Positions 1 to 10,634 of a DNA stretch of 64,000 nucleotides are shown one piece after another. Below the pieces are notes generated by a model. It was not told the DNA's origin. It ran no database searches and was given only the letters and a program-made list of their open reading frames with translations. Positions within the stretch are counted from its first letter, which is position 1; each line of letters begins with the position of its first letter. This DNA comes from Cryoendolithus antarcticus (taxonomy: Eukaryota > Ascomycota > Dothideomycetes > Cladosporiales > Cladosporiaceae), in assembly GCA_002077065.1 (NCBI GenBank), contig NAJO01000041.1, positions 186,001 to 250,000 on the forward strand, read 5' to 3'. Made by a program: the position numbers and the translations under genes.

Positions 1-863
1 AGTGTGGGTTTACATAGCCTTTGGCATTGCGAATTTGTGCTCTGCTGACTGTCGGTTGGCGGCAGCGCGGATGTAAAAGTTACCGGGGCCGGACGGAACT
101 GACTCCACCTCGTTGTTTGCGGACATGTGGTGTGTAAGTAGAGCTGAGGCAAGCCCGCGGTGACTCAGCCAAGCGACCAATGCAAGATAGATTGCCCGCG
201 GCAAGATGTCGAGGCCATCGAATCCTTCGACCAAAACAAATCTGCTGGCCCTCAGGCACCATGAGTTGAACATTTTGGGAGTCAGGCCACCAGCACACCC
301 AAACACGATCCTCACGTCACTGAACCTTATTCTCACCTCCATCGTGGACCCGCCGAGGATCACCTCAGGGCTCGACCAATGACCGGAAGTAAGTCTCGCC
401 ATCCGAGCATTTGCACAAGATCCTCCGCTTCGACCTACTGGGCGGCTGCGCATCACACCACAGCTCCCGAGCCGTTTTGCTGGCGCGGTAGCTCGCGGAT
501 GTCCATGCAAGCCGCAATGACGATCATTAAAGCTTGGCCCGTGTTTTGAGCGTGGCGGAACCTCACTGAAGCGCCATTGCTTACGCGAACGCGATGTACC
601 TGTGCAGAGCTCGGGATAATTCTCCATTGGTGTCTGGATTCGATCGGTAGTGTTTTTCACGTGCCCAGCGGAGCTAGGGAACGCATATCGTCTTTGAGCC
701 GGGTAGGAGGATTCCGTGCACCGCGTTGGCAGTGATTGACAATGCCTTATCTTTCCAATCCCCTGTAGGTTCGCTGTAGCTCGTCCACCTTTTCACTTGT
801 GTTCTGTCCTACTTTTGTGTGTGACGGGGTGAGCTGCTCGAATCCGCGTCCACGACCTGAACC
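1..863. other. No supported gene; upstream region of the ABC transporter
   Basis: A 216-codon open frame runs on the minus strand from 660 to 10. It shows no recognisable domain, signal peptide or splice structure, and its composition is rich in Arg, Ser and Gly like a random GC-rich frame. I do not call it a gene, although an orphan cannot be excluded. The right end should hold the promoter and 5' leader of the transporter starting at 864. Confidence 0.4.
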
Positions 864-3800
864 ATGTCGACTCCAGGCGGCATTGTGCGCACCGAGTCTG
901 GTCGCCAAACATATGCACCTGATGGACTTATCGAGGACGGCCCAATATCTGCAGCTGCCACACGCACACGCAGTAATGCGGAATCAAGCGACACTAGCGG
1001 GACTTTGGCAGGCGAAACGCCTTACAAGCAGCATGGAGCGGGATATCTCACTGAACTGGGCAAAGAGGAAGTCGAGGACCCTATAGAAGAGGACCCACTC
1101 GCGAGAGTCAAGAGTCGCGAGTTCGAACCAATCAATGCTGGCGACCGGCAGACATTGACTCGACTCGCAACTCAGCTGTCTCGGTCCAAGTCATACACAG
1201 GTAGTGTGGCCCAAAGCAACGATCTCGAACGCCAAAACACCTTGACTGGACTAAAACCAGGTGACGAAGTGCTCGATCCGAGCTCGCCCAAATTTGATCT
1301 ATACAAATGGATCCGCTTGATGATGAGCAAGGTCGACGAAGATGGTGTCAAGCAGGCTCGCGCAGGCATCGTTGTGAAGAATGCTACTGTGAGCGGTTCA
1401 GGATCGGCATTGAATCTGCAGAAGAATCTTGGAAGTATCTTACTCGCACCATTGCGATTCAAGGAGAACTTCAGCTTCGGCAGCAAGCCCAGCAAGACGA
1501 TTTTGCGCAGCTTTGACGCAGTCATGAAGAGTGGCGAGATGCTGATTGTACTTGGTCGACCTGGCTCCGGATGTTCGACTTTCCTCAAGACGATGTGCGG
1601 TGAGCTGGCAGGACTGGAATTGAGCAAGGACTCTGTTGTGCACTACAATGGCATCTCGCAGAAGCGTATGATGAAGGAGTTCAAGGGTGAGGTCATTTAC
1701 AATCAGGAAGTCGACAAGCACTTTCCCGTAAGCTATCATCACCACTACGTACCCTGACAGCATTATCTGACGGAATCATAGCATCTCACCGTCGGCGAGA
1801 CCTTGGAGCACGCTGCGGCCATGCGGACACCGCAACATCGCGTTCTTGGCATGAGCCGGAAGGAGCACATCAAGCACATCACCCAGGTCATCATGGCTGT
1901 CTTCGGCCTCTCTCATACATACAATACACGCGTTGGCAACGATTTTGTCAGGGGTGTTTCAGGTGTGTAGGGCGGTTTTAGAGGTGCTCGTACGTTTACT
2001 GACATGTTCACAGGTGGAGGTTCGAGCTTCCTACGACTTCGGAGCACTTTTGGCTGAGTACTGACTTTATTACAGAACGCAAACGTGTCTCCATTGCAGA
2101 GATGGCTCTCGCAGCAGCTCCTCTAGCAGCCTGGGACAATAGTACTCGTGGACTCGACTCGGCATCGGCCTTGACGTTCACGAAGTCGCTTCGCACTACA
2201 GCCAATCTTACCGGCACCTCTCACGCAGTCGCAATCTACCAGGCCAGCCAAGCCATCTACGACCTCTTTGACAATACGATTGTCCTATATGAAGGCCGGG
2301 AGATCTTCTTTGGACCTTGCCATCGTGCGAAGGCGTACTTCGAAGAGATGGGCTGGTTTTGTCCTTCGCGCCAGACGACGGGAGATTTCCTGACCAGTGT
2401 CACCAATTCCACGGAGCGACAGACGAAAGACGGTTACGACGACAAAGTGCCAAGGACTCCGGACGATTTCGAAGCTTATTGGCGCAACAGCCCAGATTTC
2501 GCCCAGCTGCAGCGGAACATCTCTGAGCACGAGCAGACGTACCCAGTGGACGGCCAAGGTATGCTTCAGCAGCTACGGGAGAAAAAGAACGATGCCCAGG
2601 CGGCTCATGTTCGGCCCAAATCGCCGTACGTTGTCAGTACAGCCATGCAAGTCAAGCTCAACATCAAGCGCGCCTACCAGCGTATCTGGAATGACAAAGC
2701 CAGCACCTTTACACCAGTGCTGGTCAATTGCATCATGGCACTGATTGTCGGGAGCGTGTTCTATGGTACGCCGGATGCCAGTGCTGGCTTTTTTGCGAAA
2801 GGCTCGGTACTATTCTTCGCCATCCTCCTCAACGCCCTGTCAGCCATTTCTGAGATCAACTCGCTTTACGATCAACGTCCTATCGTCGAGAAGCACAAAG
2901 CCTACGCCTTCTACCATCCTTCTGGTGAGTTCTAGAGTTGTTCAATGATGTGTTGGTATGCTGGGTGTGCTAACGAATTCGTAGTACGCACTACACTTGA
3001 AGCTTTCGCAACTCACTGGATTGATTGAACTGACCCTGTGGCCACTAGACCGAAGCCATCGCAGGCATCATTGCTGATATCCCAGTCAAGTTTGCCACAG
3101 CTGTGGCCTTCAATCTGACGCTATACTTCATGGCTGGGCTGAGACGAGAGCCATCGCAATTTTTCATCTTCTTCCTCATTGCGTATATCTCGATCTTCGT
3201 CATGTCAGCGATGTTCAGAACTATGGCTGCATTGACAAAGACCGTTTCCCAAGCTATGGCTCTCTCTGGTGTGCTCATCTTGGCCATCGTCGTTTATACG
3301 GGATTCGTCGTACCGCCAACCTACATGAAGGTCTGGTTCAGTTGGATTCGCTGTAAGCACTTCGGATCACCTGAGAGGCTGGATGAAATGATACTGACGT
3401 AGGACAGGGATCAATCCAATTTACTACGCTTTCGAAATTTTGGTTGCCAACGAGTTCCATGGCCGCGAATTCACCTGCTCAGCATTTGTACCAGGGTACC
3501 CAGTCCTGAATGGAGACAGCTTTGTCTGCAGCGTCCGTGGAGCTGTCGCAGGCGAGCGCACAGTCTCTGGGGATGCGTTTATCGCGAGCCAGTACAGCTA
3601 TGTAAGTGTCTGCCGGTCAACCCCTCCCCCCCCCCCCGGGCCTCCCGGTCTCCGTCCCATCCTTCGGCTGACGACGAGGGCAGTATTACTCCCACGTATG
3701 GCGTAACTTCGGAATTTTGCTAGGGTTCCTGTTCTTCTTCATGACGGTGTACTTCGTCGCCGTTGAATTGAATTCTTCCACCACGTCCACCGCCGAGGTT

Positions 3801-6194
3801 TTGGTCTTCCGTCGCGGCCACGTACCAGCACACCTCAAGGAGCTTGATAAGGCGCAAGCCAACGATGAGGAGCATGGTGTATCGGAGAAGTCTGCTGAAG
3901 TCAGTGACAAAGAAGAGACTATGAACGCTATTCCACCAGTCCGCGATTTGTTCACCTGGCGCAACGTGGTCTATGACATCGAGATCAAGGGCAACCCCCG
4001 ACGACTGCTCGACAATGTCTCTGGTTGGGTCAAGCCTGGGACTCTGACAGCCTTGATGGGCACATCTGGCGCTGGTAAAACAACGCTCTTGGACGTATTG
4101 GCGCAGCGCACTAGCATGGGCGTCATCACGGGTGACATGTTCGTCAACGGCAAGGCTCTAGATTCCAGCTTCCAACGGAAGACTGGGTACGTGCAACAAC
4201 AAGATCTCCACCTTGCTACAGCTACGGTCCGCGAGTCGTTGAGGTTCTCGGCGATGCTACGGCAACCCAAATCAGTCCCAAAACAGGAGAAGTACGACTA
4301 CGTCGAGGATGGTACGTGATGAGGTCCAGATTTCGCTCTAGCATCATACTGACTTCTCATCGCAGTCATCAAGATGCTCAACATGGAAGATTTCGCTGAA
4401 GCTGTCGTGGGTGTTCCTGGCGAGGGCTTGAACGTTGGTACGTTTGAATTCAGCATTTTCTCGCTCTGCGCAGAGTGAAAGCTTATAAAACTTGGCAGAG
4501 CAAAGGAAGCTTCTCACCATTGGCGTGGAGCTCGCAGCCAAGCCTAAGTTACTGCTCTTCCTCGACGAACCCACAAGGTAGGCTGCCCGGTTACCTCGAC
4601 GATTAGTCTCCACTTCTTGCCGCATACTGACCATGCGATTAGCGGACTCGATTCTCAGTCGTCGTGGGCGATCTGCGCATTCCTGCGTAAGCTTGCGGAT
4701 AACGGCCAGGCCGTGCTGTGTACTATTCATCAGCCGTCTGCTGTACTCTTCCAACAATTTGATCGACTCTTGTTTCTGCGCAAAGGCGGCCAGACAGTGT
4801 ACTTTGGGCCGATCGGCAAGAACTCCCAGACCCTCCTGAACTACTTTGAGTCCAATGGCTCCAGGAAGTGTGACGACGAGGAGAATCCTGCGGAATTCAT
4901 GCTCGAAGTTGCCGGAGATAAGGACCACGACTGGCATGAGACCTGGAAAGCTAGCCCTGAAGCACAAGGTGTGCAAGAAGGCATCGACAACATCCATAAG
5001 GAGAGAGCACAAGTCGAGGAGACTGACAACGATACCTCTGCGCATGCAGAGTTTGCTATGCCCTTCAGCCAACAACTCATCGAGGTCACGATCCGAGTCT
5101 TCCAGCAATACTGGAGGATGCCGAGCTACATCATGGCAAAGTTCATGCTCAGTATTGTGGCCGGTCTTTTCATTGGCTTCAGCTTCTACGCTGCCGACAC
5201 TAGTCAGCAGGTGTGTAGTCCCATACTGGTGGCATAATGCTCGTGCATATACTGACAAGAGACAGGGAATGCAAAACGTACTCTTCAGCATCTTTATGGT
5301 GACGACGATCTTCACCTCGCTGGTGCAGCAGATCATGCCCATGTTCGTCAGCCAGCGCGAGCTGTATGAGGTCCGCGAGAAGCCTAGCAAAGCTTACAGC
5401 TGGAAGGCTTTCTTCATCGCCAACATCATCGTCGAAGTAAGCCATCCCAGTGATCGAGGCCTTGATTCGCTTACTAAAAACGCATATAGATCCCCTACCA
5501 GATCATGGCCGCCATCTTTACATGGGCCTGCTTCTACTACCCCGTCGTCGGGATCCAATCCTCGGAACGTCAGGGACTGGTCCTCTTCTTCCTCATCGTC
5601 TTCATGATCTTCGCGTCGACCTTCGGCCAGATGTGCATCGCAGCTTTGCCAGACGCGCAGACTGCGTCCGCCATCCTTACACTACTCTTCTCCATGACAT
5701 TGATCTTCAACGGTGTCATGCAGTCTCCGGCCGCACTTCCTGGGTTCTGGGTCTTCATGTACCGCGTCTCGCCACTCACGTACTGGGTAGGAGGAATCGC
5801 AGCAGCCTTACTTCACGGACGAGCAGTCGAGTGCGCTCAAGCGGAGTTGAGCATCTTCCCGCCGCCAGCTGGTCAAACTTGCCAGCAGTATATGGGAGCG
5901 TACATCTCTGCAGCGGGTGGCAAGCTTTCGGATCCTGGCTCGACCACCGAGTGTTCTTACTGCGCTCTGACCGTTGCGGATCAATACCTAGCCAGTGTTG
6001 GTATCTCGTGGACAACAAGATGGAGGAATCTTGGGCTCATGTTCGCGTACATCGCGTTCAACATCTTCATGGCCACGTTCCTGTACTGGTTCTTCCGGGT
6101 CAGGAAGTCGAAAAAGAGCAAGGGCCCGGGGATTGGCGAAAGGGTGCAAAAGGGGATGCAGTGGCTCACTCGCAAGGGCAAGAAGGAGCAGTAG
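864..6194 (+). CDS. PDR-type (ABC-G) full-size ABC transporter
   Basis: Plasma-membrane drug/lipid efflux pump of the fungal pleiotropic drug resistance family, about 1,537 residues in (NBD-TMD)x2 order. NBD1 has the PDR-type Walker [10 protein letters not shown], signature VSGGERKRVS and Walker [18 protein letters not shown]2 has Walker [10 protein letters not shown], a degenerate signature LNVEQRKLL and Walker B FLDEPTSGLDSQ. This asymmetry is typical of PDR pumps. My exon model is 864-1727, 1782-1962, 2014-2019, 2076-2924, about 3056-3352, 3408-3601, 3684-4311, 4366-4437, 4499-4577, 4643-5210, 5266-5436 and 5490-6194 (TAG). The third exon is only 6 nt. The 2924/3056 junction is doubtful: the natural-looking acceptor at 3048 gives a frameshift, and only a weak acceptor at 3055 keeps frame, losing about two residues before AIAGII. 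The start at 864 opens the conserved N-terminal extension. The substrate cannot be read from the sequence. Confidence 0.93.
2014..2019 (+). other. 6-nt microexon inside the ABC signature motif
   Basis: The intron at 1963-2013 (branch CTGAC at 1999-2003) and the intron at 2020-2075 (branch CTGAC about 10 nt before its acceptor) leave only GTGGAG between them. Splicing G + GTGGAG + AACGC yields Gly-Gly-Glu-Arg, completing the canonical VSGGERKRVS signature of NBD1. No other splice combination I tried restores the motif. The downstream donor GTTCGA is weak. Confidence 0.8.
3626..3637 (+). repeat. C12 homopolymer in an ABC transporter intron
   Basis: Twelve consecutive C residues, preceded by CCCCT, lie inside the intron 3602-3683 of the ABC transporter gene. 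The tract is outside coding sequence but is a likely site of length variation and sequencing error. Confidence 0.9.
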
Positions 6195-7119
6195 ACGGCG
6201 GGACATGGGATAGACTGGGTGGTTATGGCGATTGAGCGAGTTCCTGCGAGCGTTGATTTGGCTACATCAACCATGGAGTTCAATACGCATGCGTATGATT
6301 GTGCCATTGGCGCATGCTACCGGCTACTATCCCAGAGCAAACGATCGATGAGTTGGCATACCAATTCTTTCTTAGTCGTGAATTCTGAAGACGTCGCGGC
6401 GTCCAGTGTGTCGGTCGCTGTCCTGCGTAGCATCCTACCACTAACGGTGGATTCCAACCACTCATGACTCGTGAGTTCGCAAAGCCGCAGCATCAACACG
6501 TCCAAGGACTCCCTTCAACTAGAGACACCTTGCTTCGGATTAACACCCGCTATGATCACAGATCGCACACGAAGGTTCCTGATGAGTACCGAAACAGAGA
6601 ACACAATCTCTTTGGACCCGCGGCTGGCTACGAATTCTCGATAGTGCTGCTATTCAGTTGAGTGAGTTGAGTCGGGTACACCGTAACGGCAAACGGCTCA
6701 CGGACAATTCTATGCTCATCAAGAGGTACCACGAGGCACAGGCGTGGAGCCCGGCCGTACTGTCGGACTGATTGACCAGCGGAGGGATTGCACATCAGAT
6801 CACGCCGCCCCTTTGCCAAGCCAGGAACAGGATTGGCAAACTCCACTCCCCACATCCCTCTCCTCTTGGTATCACTGCGTCAAGCTGCATGCAACAACAA
6901 CAGATCAACCTGACGCGACCAGCTTTGGGCGTGTGGACCCGCAAACGTCGTACTGGGAGTGGAGTGCTCTTCCATCGCAGTGCCTGGTTGCCATGTGACG
7001 GGCAATGATGCCGCCGAGTCGTGATATCGCTTGGCGAAGGATGTCCTCCAGGCATAAAGACGAGGGCATCGGCCCCTGTGAGTATCTTTCCACTGCCTCA
7101 TTCCTCCAGAGCCGTAATT
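6195..7119. other. Intergenic region between ABC transporter and GH31 gene
   Basis: About 0.9 kb between two genes in the same orientation. Short open frames here overlap in several frames with no domain-like content. It should hold the 3' end of the transporter and the promoter of the glucosidase. I see no RNA gene or repeat. Confidence 0.5.
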
Positions 7120-10100
7120 ATGGCTTTCACCAAGTTTCTCGCGCTTGCCACAGCGCTGATCGCCACGGTCATCGCGCAAAGCGAAGCTGGGGTTGACCCG
7201 CTTGCGACTCCGCAAGACGACCTCTACGCAAAGAATCTCACTACCTGCCCTGGCTATGTTGCTACGAACCACTGGCAGACAAGATCAGGCTTCTACGCCG
7301 ACCTTTCGCTCGCAGGTCCGGCTTGCAATATTTTCGGTATTGACCTGCAGGATCTGAAGCTAGAGGTCGAGTACCAGACCGAAGATCGCCTTCATGTCAA
7401 GATCAAGGACACGAACAATACCGTCTATCAAGTACCAGATGGGATCTTCCCTCGGCCTGGCTATGGGCAATGGTGCTCGCCGAAGAACTCTAAATTGAAG
7501 TTTGACTTCGTGGCGGACCCGTTCTCCTTCTCCGTGTCAAGGACCGATACAGGCGAATTGCTGTTCGACACAAGTGGCAGCAAACTAGTGTTCGAGAACC
7601 AATACATTCACCTGAATACGAAGCTCTCGGAGAAATCGCACTTGTATGGTCTTGGTGAGTACAGCTTATGTTTCAGCACCACCGTTGGAAGCTGACATGT
7701 GTGTGACTCTAGGCGAGCACAGCGACAAATTTATGCTGAACAGCACCAACTACACTCGCACGATCTATACTCGCGACGCATATGGCACGCCCCAAGGCCA
7801 GAATCTCTATGGCGCACACCCGATTTACTTCGACCACCGAGGAGATGCCACCCACGGAGTCTTCCTGCTCAACTCCAACGGCATGGACATCTACATCGAT
7901 AACGGACATCTTGAATACAACCTGATTGGTGGCGTGATTGATTTGTACTTCATTGCTGGACCTGGACCCAAGGATGTTGCCCAGCAGTACGCCGAGATCA
8001 CCCAGCTTCCTCAGATGACTCCCTACTGGGGCTTAGGATTTCACCAGTGCAGATATGGCTACCAAGATCTGTACAATGTCGCAGCTGTCGTGGCCAACTA
8101 TTCCACTGCTGGAATACCGCTCGAAACAATGTGGACCGACATTGACTATATGGAGCTTCGCCGTATCTTCACTCTCGATCCGGAACGTTTCCCCGCAGCT
8201 CTTGTCAAGGATCTTGTGGACACAATTCACGCCCGTGACCAGCACTACGTCGTGATGGTCGACCCTGCAGTGTGGTCCGCTGGACCCAACATAGCTCTCG
8301 ATACTGGGCTTGCATATGACATCTTCATCAAGGACAATGACACCGAGCCGTACACTGGCGTGGTCTGGCCTGGGCCAACTCACTTCCCGGATTGGTTCCA
8401 TCCCAACAGTCAGAAATACTGGACTGAGCGATTCCTTACATTCTTCGACGGCGTGAACGGTCCAGACATCGATGCGCTTTGGATCGACATGAGTAAGCCT
8501 GCAGATTGTTAGTGAATAAGCCCACACTGACTTACTGTAACAGATGAGCCCGCCAACTTCTACAACCGTCCATACCCTGGCAACAACACCACCCCTGAGC
8601 AATTTGCCATCAACGACGGACAACCACCTCAACCTCCGCCAGTACGAAGTGGGCCAGATGCCCCCATTCCTGGCTTTCCCGCTAGTCTGCAGCCGGGCTT
8701 CGAAGCTGATGCTGCAGTCAATAAGCGCGACGCTATCGTAAAGCGTCAAGGAGGACGTGGCGGACGCGGTGCAGGCAGATGGAGATCGACTCGCCACCAG
8801 TGGGGCCAGGGTGGGCGTGGAAATCGCGGATCTGGCTGGCAAGGCGGCAAGCAGGCTGGGAGTGGATGTGGTCCGAACCAGTGTCTCGGCTCGCCCAACC
8901 GTGAGCTGATTCAGCCACCTGTGGGTTTACTCCTGGCTCACGAATATACGCAAGAGCACCATCCGCTGACATAGTCCACAGTACATGATCCAAAATGGCG
9001 CCGGCGCAACGCTCGCTGACGGTACTACGGACACCGACCTCGTACAGTACGGTGGTTTGACGCAATACGACACGCACAATCTATACGGTGCTATGATGTC
9101 TTCGCAGTCTCAGCAGGCTATGCTTGCCAGACGCCCAGATGTTCGCCCGCTCATCATCACCCGCAGCACCTTCGCTGGCTCTGGCAAGGATGTCTCGCAC
9201 TGGCTTGGTGGTAGGTTTCTGGTTAATGCCCGAAACCACTCGCAAGAGCTGACAGCAGGTGACAGACAATCTTTCCGAATGGTTCCAGTACCGTTTCTCG
9301 ATCTCGCAGATTTTGCAGTTTGCATCTCTCTACCAGATCCCAGTCGTCGGTTCTGATGTTTGTGGTTTCGGTGGGAATGTCACGGAGACACTGTGTGCTA
9401 GGTGTGTTGCATGTCACTGTCACTTCCTTCGCAGTCCCACTAATGCAGATCAGGTGGGCAACTCTCGGAGCCTTCTACACATTCTATCGCAACCACGCCG
9501 AGATCTCTGCGAATGACCAAGAGTTCTACCGATGGGCATCTGTCACTAAGGCAGCTCAGAACGGTATCTCGATTAGATACCAGCTCCGTAAGTCGGAATC
9601 TGAATATGATGTCAGCGGAAGCTAATAGCTCGTAGTCGATTACATCTACACTGCCATCTACCAGCAGAATCAGACCGGTCTCCCATCGCTCAATCCGCTA
9701 TTCTTCAACTACCCGAATGATGCGAACACATACCCCATCGATCTCCAATTCTTTTACGGCGATGGCATCCTGGTCAGCCCCGTCACCGAAGAGAACGCCA
9801 CTCGCGTTGATTTCTACTTACCAGACGATATCTTCTACGACTTCAAGACTGGTGAGCCAGTCCGTGGTGAGGGCGCATACCGCTCCGCCGAGGTCGAGCT
9901 CACTGAGATTCTGGTCCACTACCGCGGCGGCATCGTCTACCCGCTCAGGATCGAGAGCGCCAACACCACTACCGCGCTACGCACGAAGGGCTTCAACATC
10001 GTCATTGCGACTGGCCTCGACGGCACCGCTAAAGGCTTGCTTTACCTCGACGACGGTGTGTCGCTCATGCAAAACACTGTCTCGGAGATCGACTTCGAGT

Positions 10101-10231
10101 ACAAGGATGGGACGCTTAGCATGACTGGGTCCTTTGATTATGATGCTGGAGTCAATGTGGAAGCCATCACTGTGCTGGGTGCTACGAGTAAGCCGGACGG
10201 AGTTGAAGCGGACTTCGACGAGGCCAACTAG
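7120..10231 (+). CDS. GH31 alpha-glucosidase, secreted, with early TAG at the C-terminus
   Basis: Exo-acting alpha-glucosidase that releases glucose from maltose and starch fragments outside the cell. The start at 7120 opens a signal peptide ([20 protein letters not shown]). Exons: 7120-7654, 7713-8492, 8544-8920, 8982-9210, 9266-9401, 9454-9587, 9636-10231; all phases agree. The GH31 nucleophile lies in WIDMNEPANF (Asp about 437, next to an exon junction) and the acid/base Asp in HWLGD (about 641, its codon split by an intron). Between them is a Gly/Arg-rich insert with dibasic KR sites, where the Aspergillus two-subunit enzymes are also cleaved. The first stop, TAG at 10229-10231, gives 928 residues. 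The same frame then continues for 19 codons ending KKASVKIF and a second TAG at 10289-10291, and that tail matches the beta-rich C-terminus of the family. The first stop is therefore probably a mutated or recoded sense codon. Confidence 0.93.
10229..10231 (+). other. In-frame TAG, likely premature, in the GH31 gene
   Basis: The frame GAG GCC AAC TAG AAG TTG GTC CTT continues with a family-like C-terminal strand to a second stop at 10289-10291. CAG to TAG, a CpA to TpA change, or TGG to TAG would explain it. Only 19 residues are lost, so the catalytic domain is unaffected. Confidence 0.65.
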
Positions 10232-10291
10232 AAGTTGGTCCTTCATGTTGATGTGCCATTGACGAAGAAGGCGAGCGTGAAGATCTTCTAG

Positions 10292-10634
10292 ACACGACTA
10301 AATGCTGGTCGGTGAAACCAGATAAGAAGTGAAGGCAATAATAGCATACGGCCGCACAAGCAAAAGTAATGAGCTTACGGAAACATCGATGGAGGCAGTA
10401 TTACATGTAGCTGCAGACCCCGCAGGCTCACATCAAAGATGTCACCCTTTCCGATGAAGAGGTTTCACTGTTGATCAGGCAGGTATCATTGTTGCCATCC
10501 ACCTTCCCAAGTTTCGCAGACAACAACCATTTTCTTTGCACACGTACAATTCAGTCTCCAACCACGCTACTTCGTACAACATCGTCATGAATTACTAACA
10601 CAGCAGGTATATCGAAGCAAACGCATGATGAACG
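10292..10634. other. Intergenic region, GH31 to kinase
   Basis: About 340 bp upstream of the kinase start. Two ATGs at 10625 and 10628 precede the chosen start in another frame and open a 14-codon frame ([14 protein letters not shown]) that ends at a TAG inside the kinase coding sequence. It could act as a small overlapping upstream ORF. Nothing else is evident. Confidence 0.4.

Noticed and set aside
10..660. 216-codon minus-strand open frame at the left edge
   Set aside because: No domain, intron structure or start context, and a composition like random GC-rich sequence.
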